A DNA stretch of 8,149 nt from an uncultured Clostridia bacterium (lineage in GTDB: Bacteria; Bacillota; Clostridia; Oscillospirales; Acutalibacteraceae), in NCBI GenBank assembly GCA_947174455.1, contig CAMWIZ010000029.1, forward strand, positions 1-8,149, given 5' to 3'. Of the stretch, positions 8,090 through 8,149 are shown in pieces (within the stretch, counting starts at the first letter, position 1; every line of letters starts with the position of its first letter). Position numbers and translations under genes: made by a program. The notes below the pieces were generated by a model. That model had not been told where the DNA came from. It was given only the letters and a program-made list of their open reading frames with translations, and did not search any database.

Positions 8090-8149
8090 TTAACAGTAGA
8101 GTGAAATTGCTGCTTTGATTGCTGTCTTGAACATTGCCCCATTTATAAC
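8090..8149 (-). other. Possible 3' end of an unidentified minus-strand gene (19 codons)
   Basis: On the minus strand the frame entering from the right edge is open for 19 codons (containing GAMFKTAIKAAISLY) and stops at TAA, 8090-8092, about 70 nt before the HPt start. The lysine- and alanine-rich helical sequence could be a real C-terminus, in which case that gene might share the signalling operon. A second minus-strand frame is also open here, so the evidence is weak. I do not recognise a family. Confidence 0.25.

Overview
The window reads as chromosomal DNA from a low-to-moderate GC Gram-positive anaerobe, most likely a member of Clostridia (Ruminococcaceae/Lachnospiraceae-like). I infer this from clostridial-looking V-type ATPase subunits, strong GAGGTG/AAGGAG ribosome binding sites, TTG and GTG starts, and the style of the Cache-type hybrid kinase. 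No database search was possible, so the genus is not assigned.

Left part, + strand (1-3816): the 3' end of a V-type (A/V-type) ATPase operon. It encodes catalytic subunit A (5' end cut off by the window), non-catalytic subunit B and central-stalk subunit D, with gaps of 34 and 20 nt. The membrane and peripheral-stalk subunits are presumably upstream, outside the window. The operon ends at a perfect 18-bp hairpin (3900-3943) that has T-rich flanks on both strands and so probably also terminates the operon arriving from the other side.

Right part, - strand (8021 down to 3971): a compact three-gene signalling operon, transcribed HPt -> REC-HD-GYP response regulator -> membrane hybrid histidine kinase with two receiver domains. 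Together these supply every domain of a multistep phosphorelay: an extracytoplasmic Cache-like sensor, HisKA/HATPase, REC1-REC2, a free-standing HPt protein, and a response regulator with an apparently intact cyclic-di-GMP phosphodiesterase output. The layout parallels RpfC/RpfG, but with a different sensor, an extra receiver and the HPt module detached. It is the most interesting item here, although all its parts belong to known families and I see no clearly undescribed system.

Right edge (8022-8149): the leader of the signalling operon, with a 10-bp direct repeat but no convincing promoter, and possibly the last 19 codons of another minus-strand gene. I saw no RNA genes, insertion sequences, CRISPR arrays or attachment sites.
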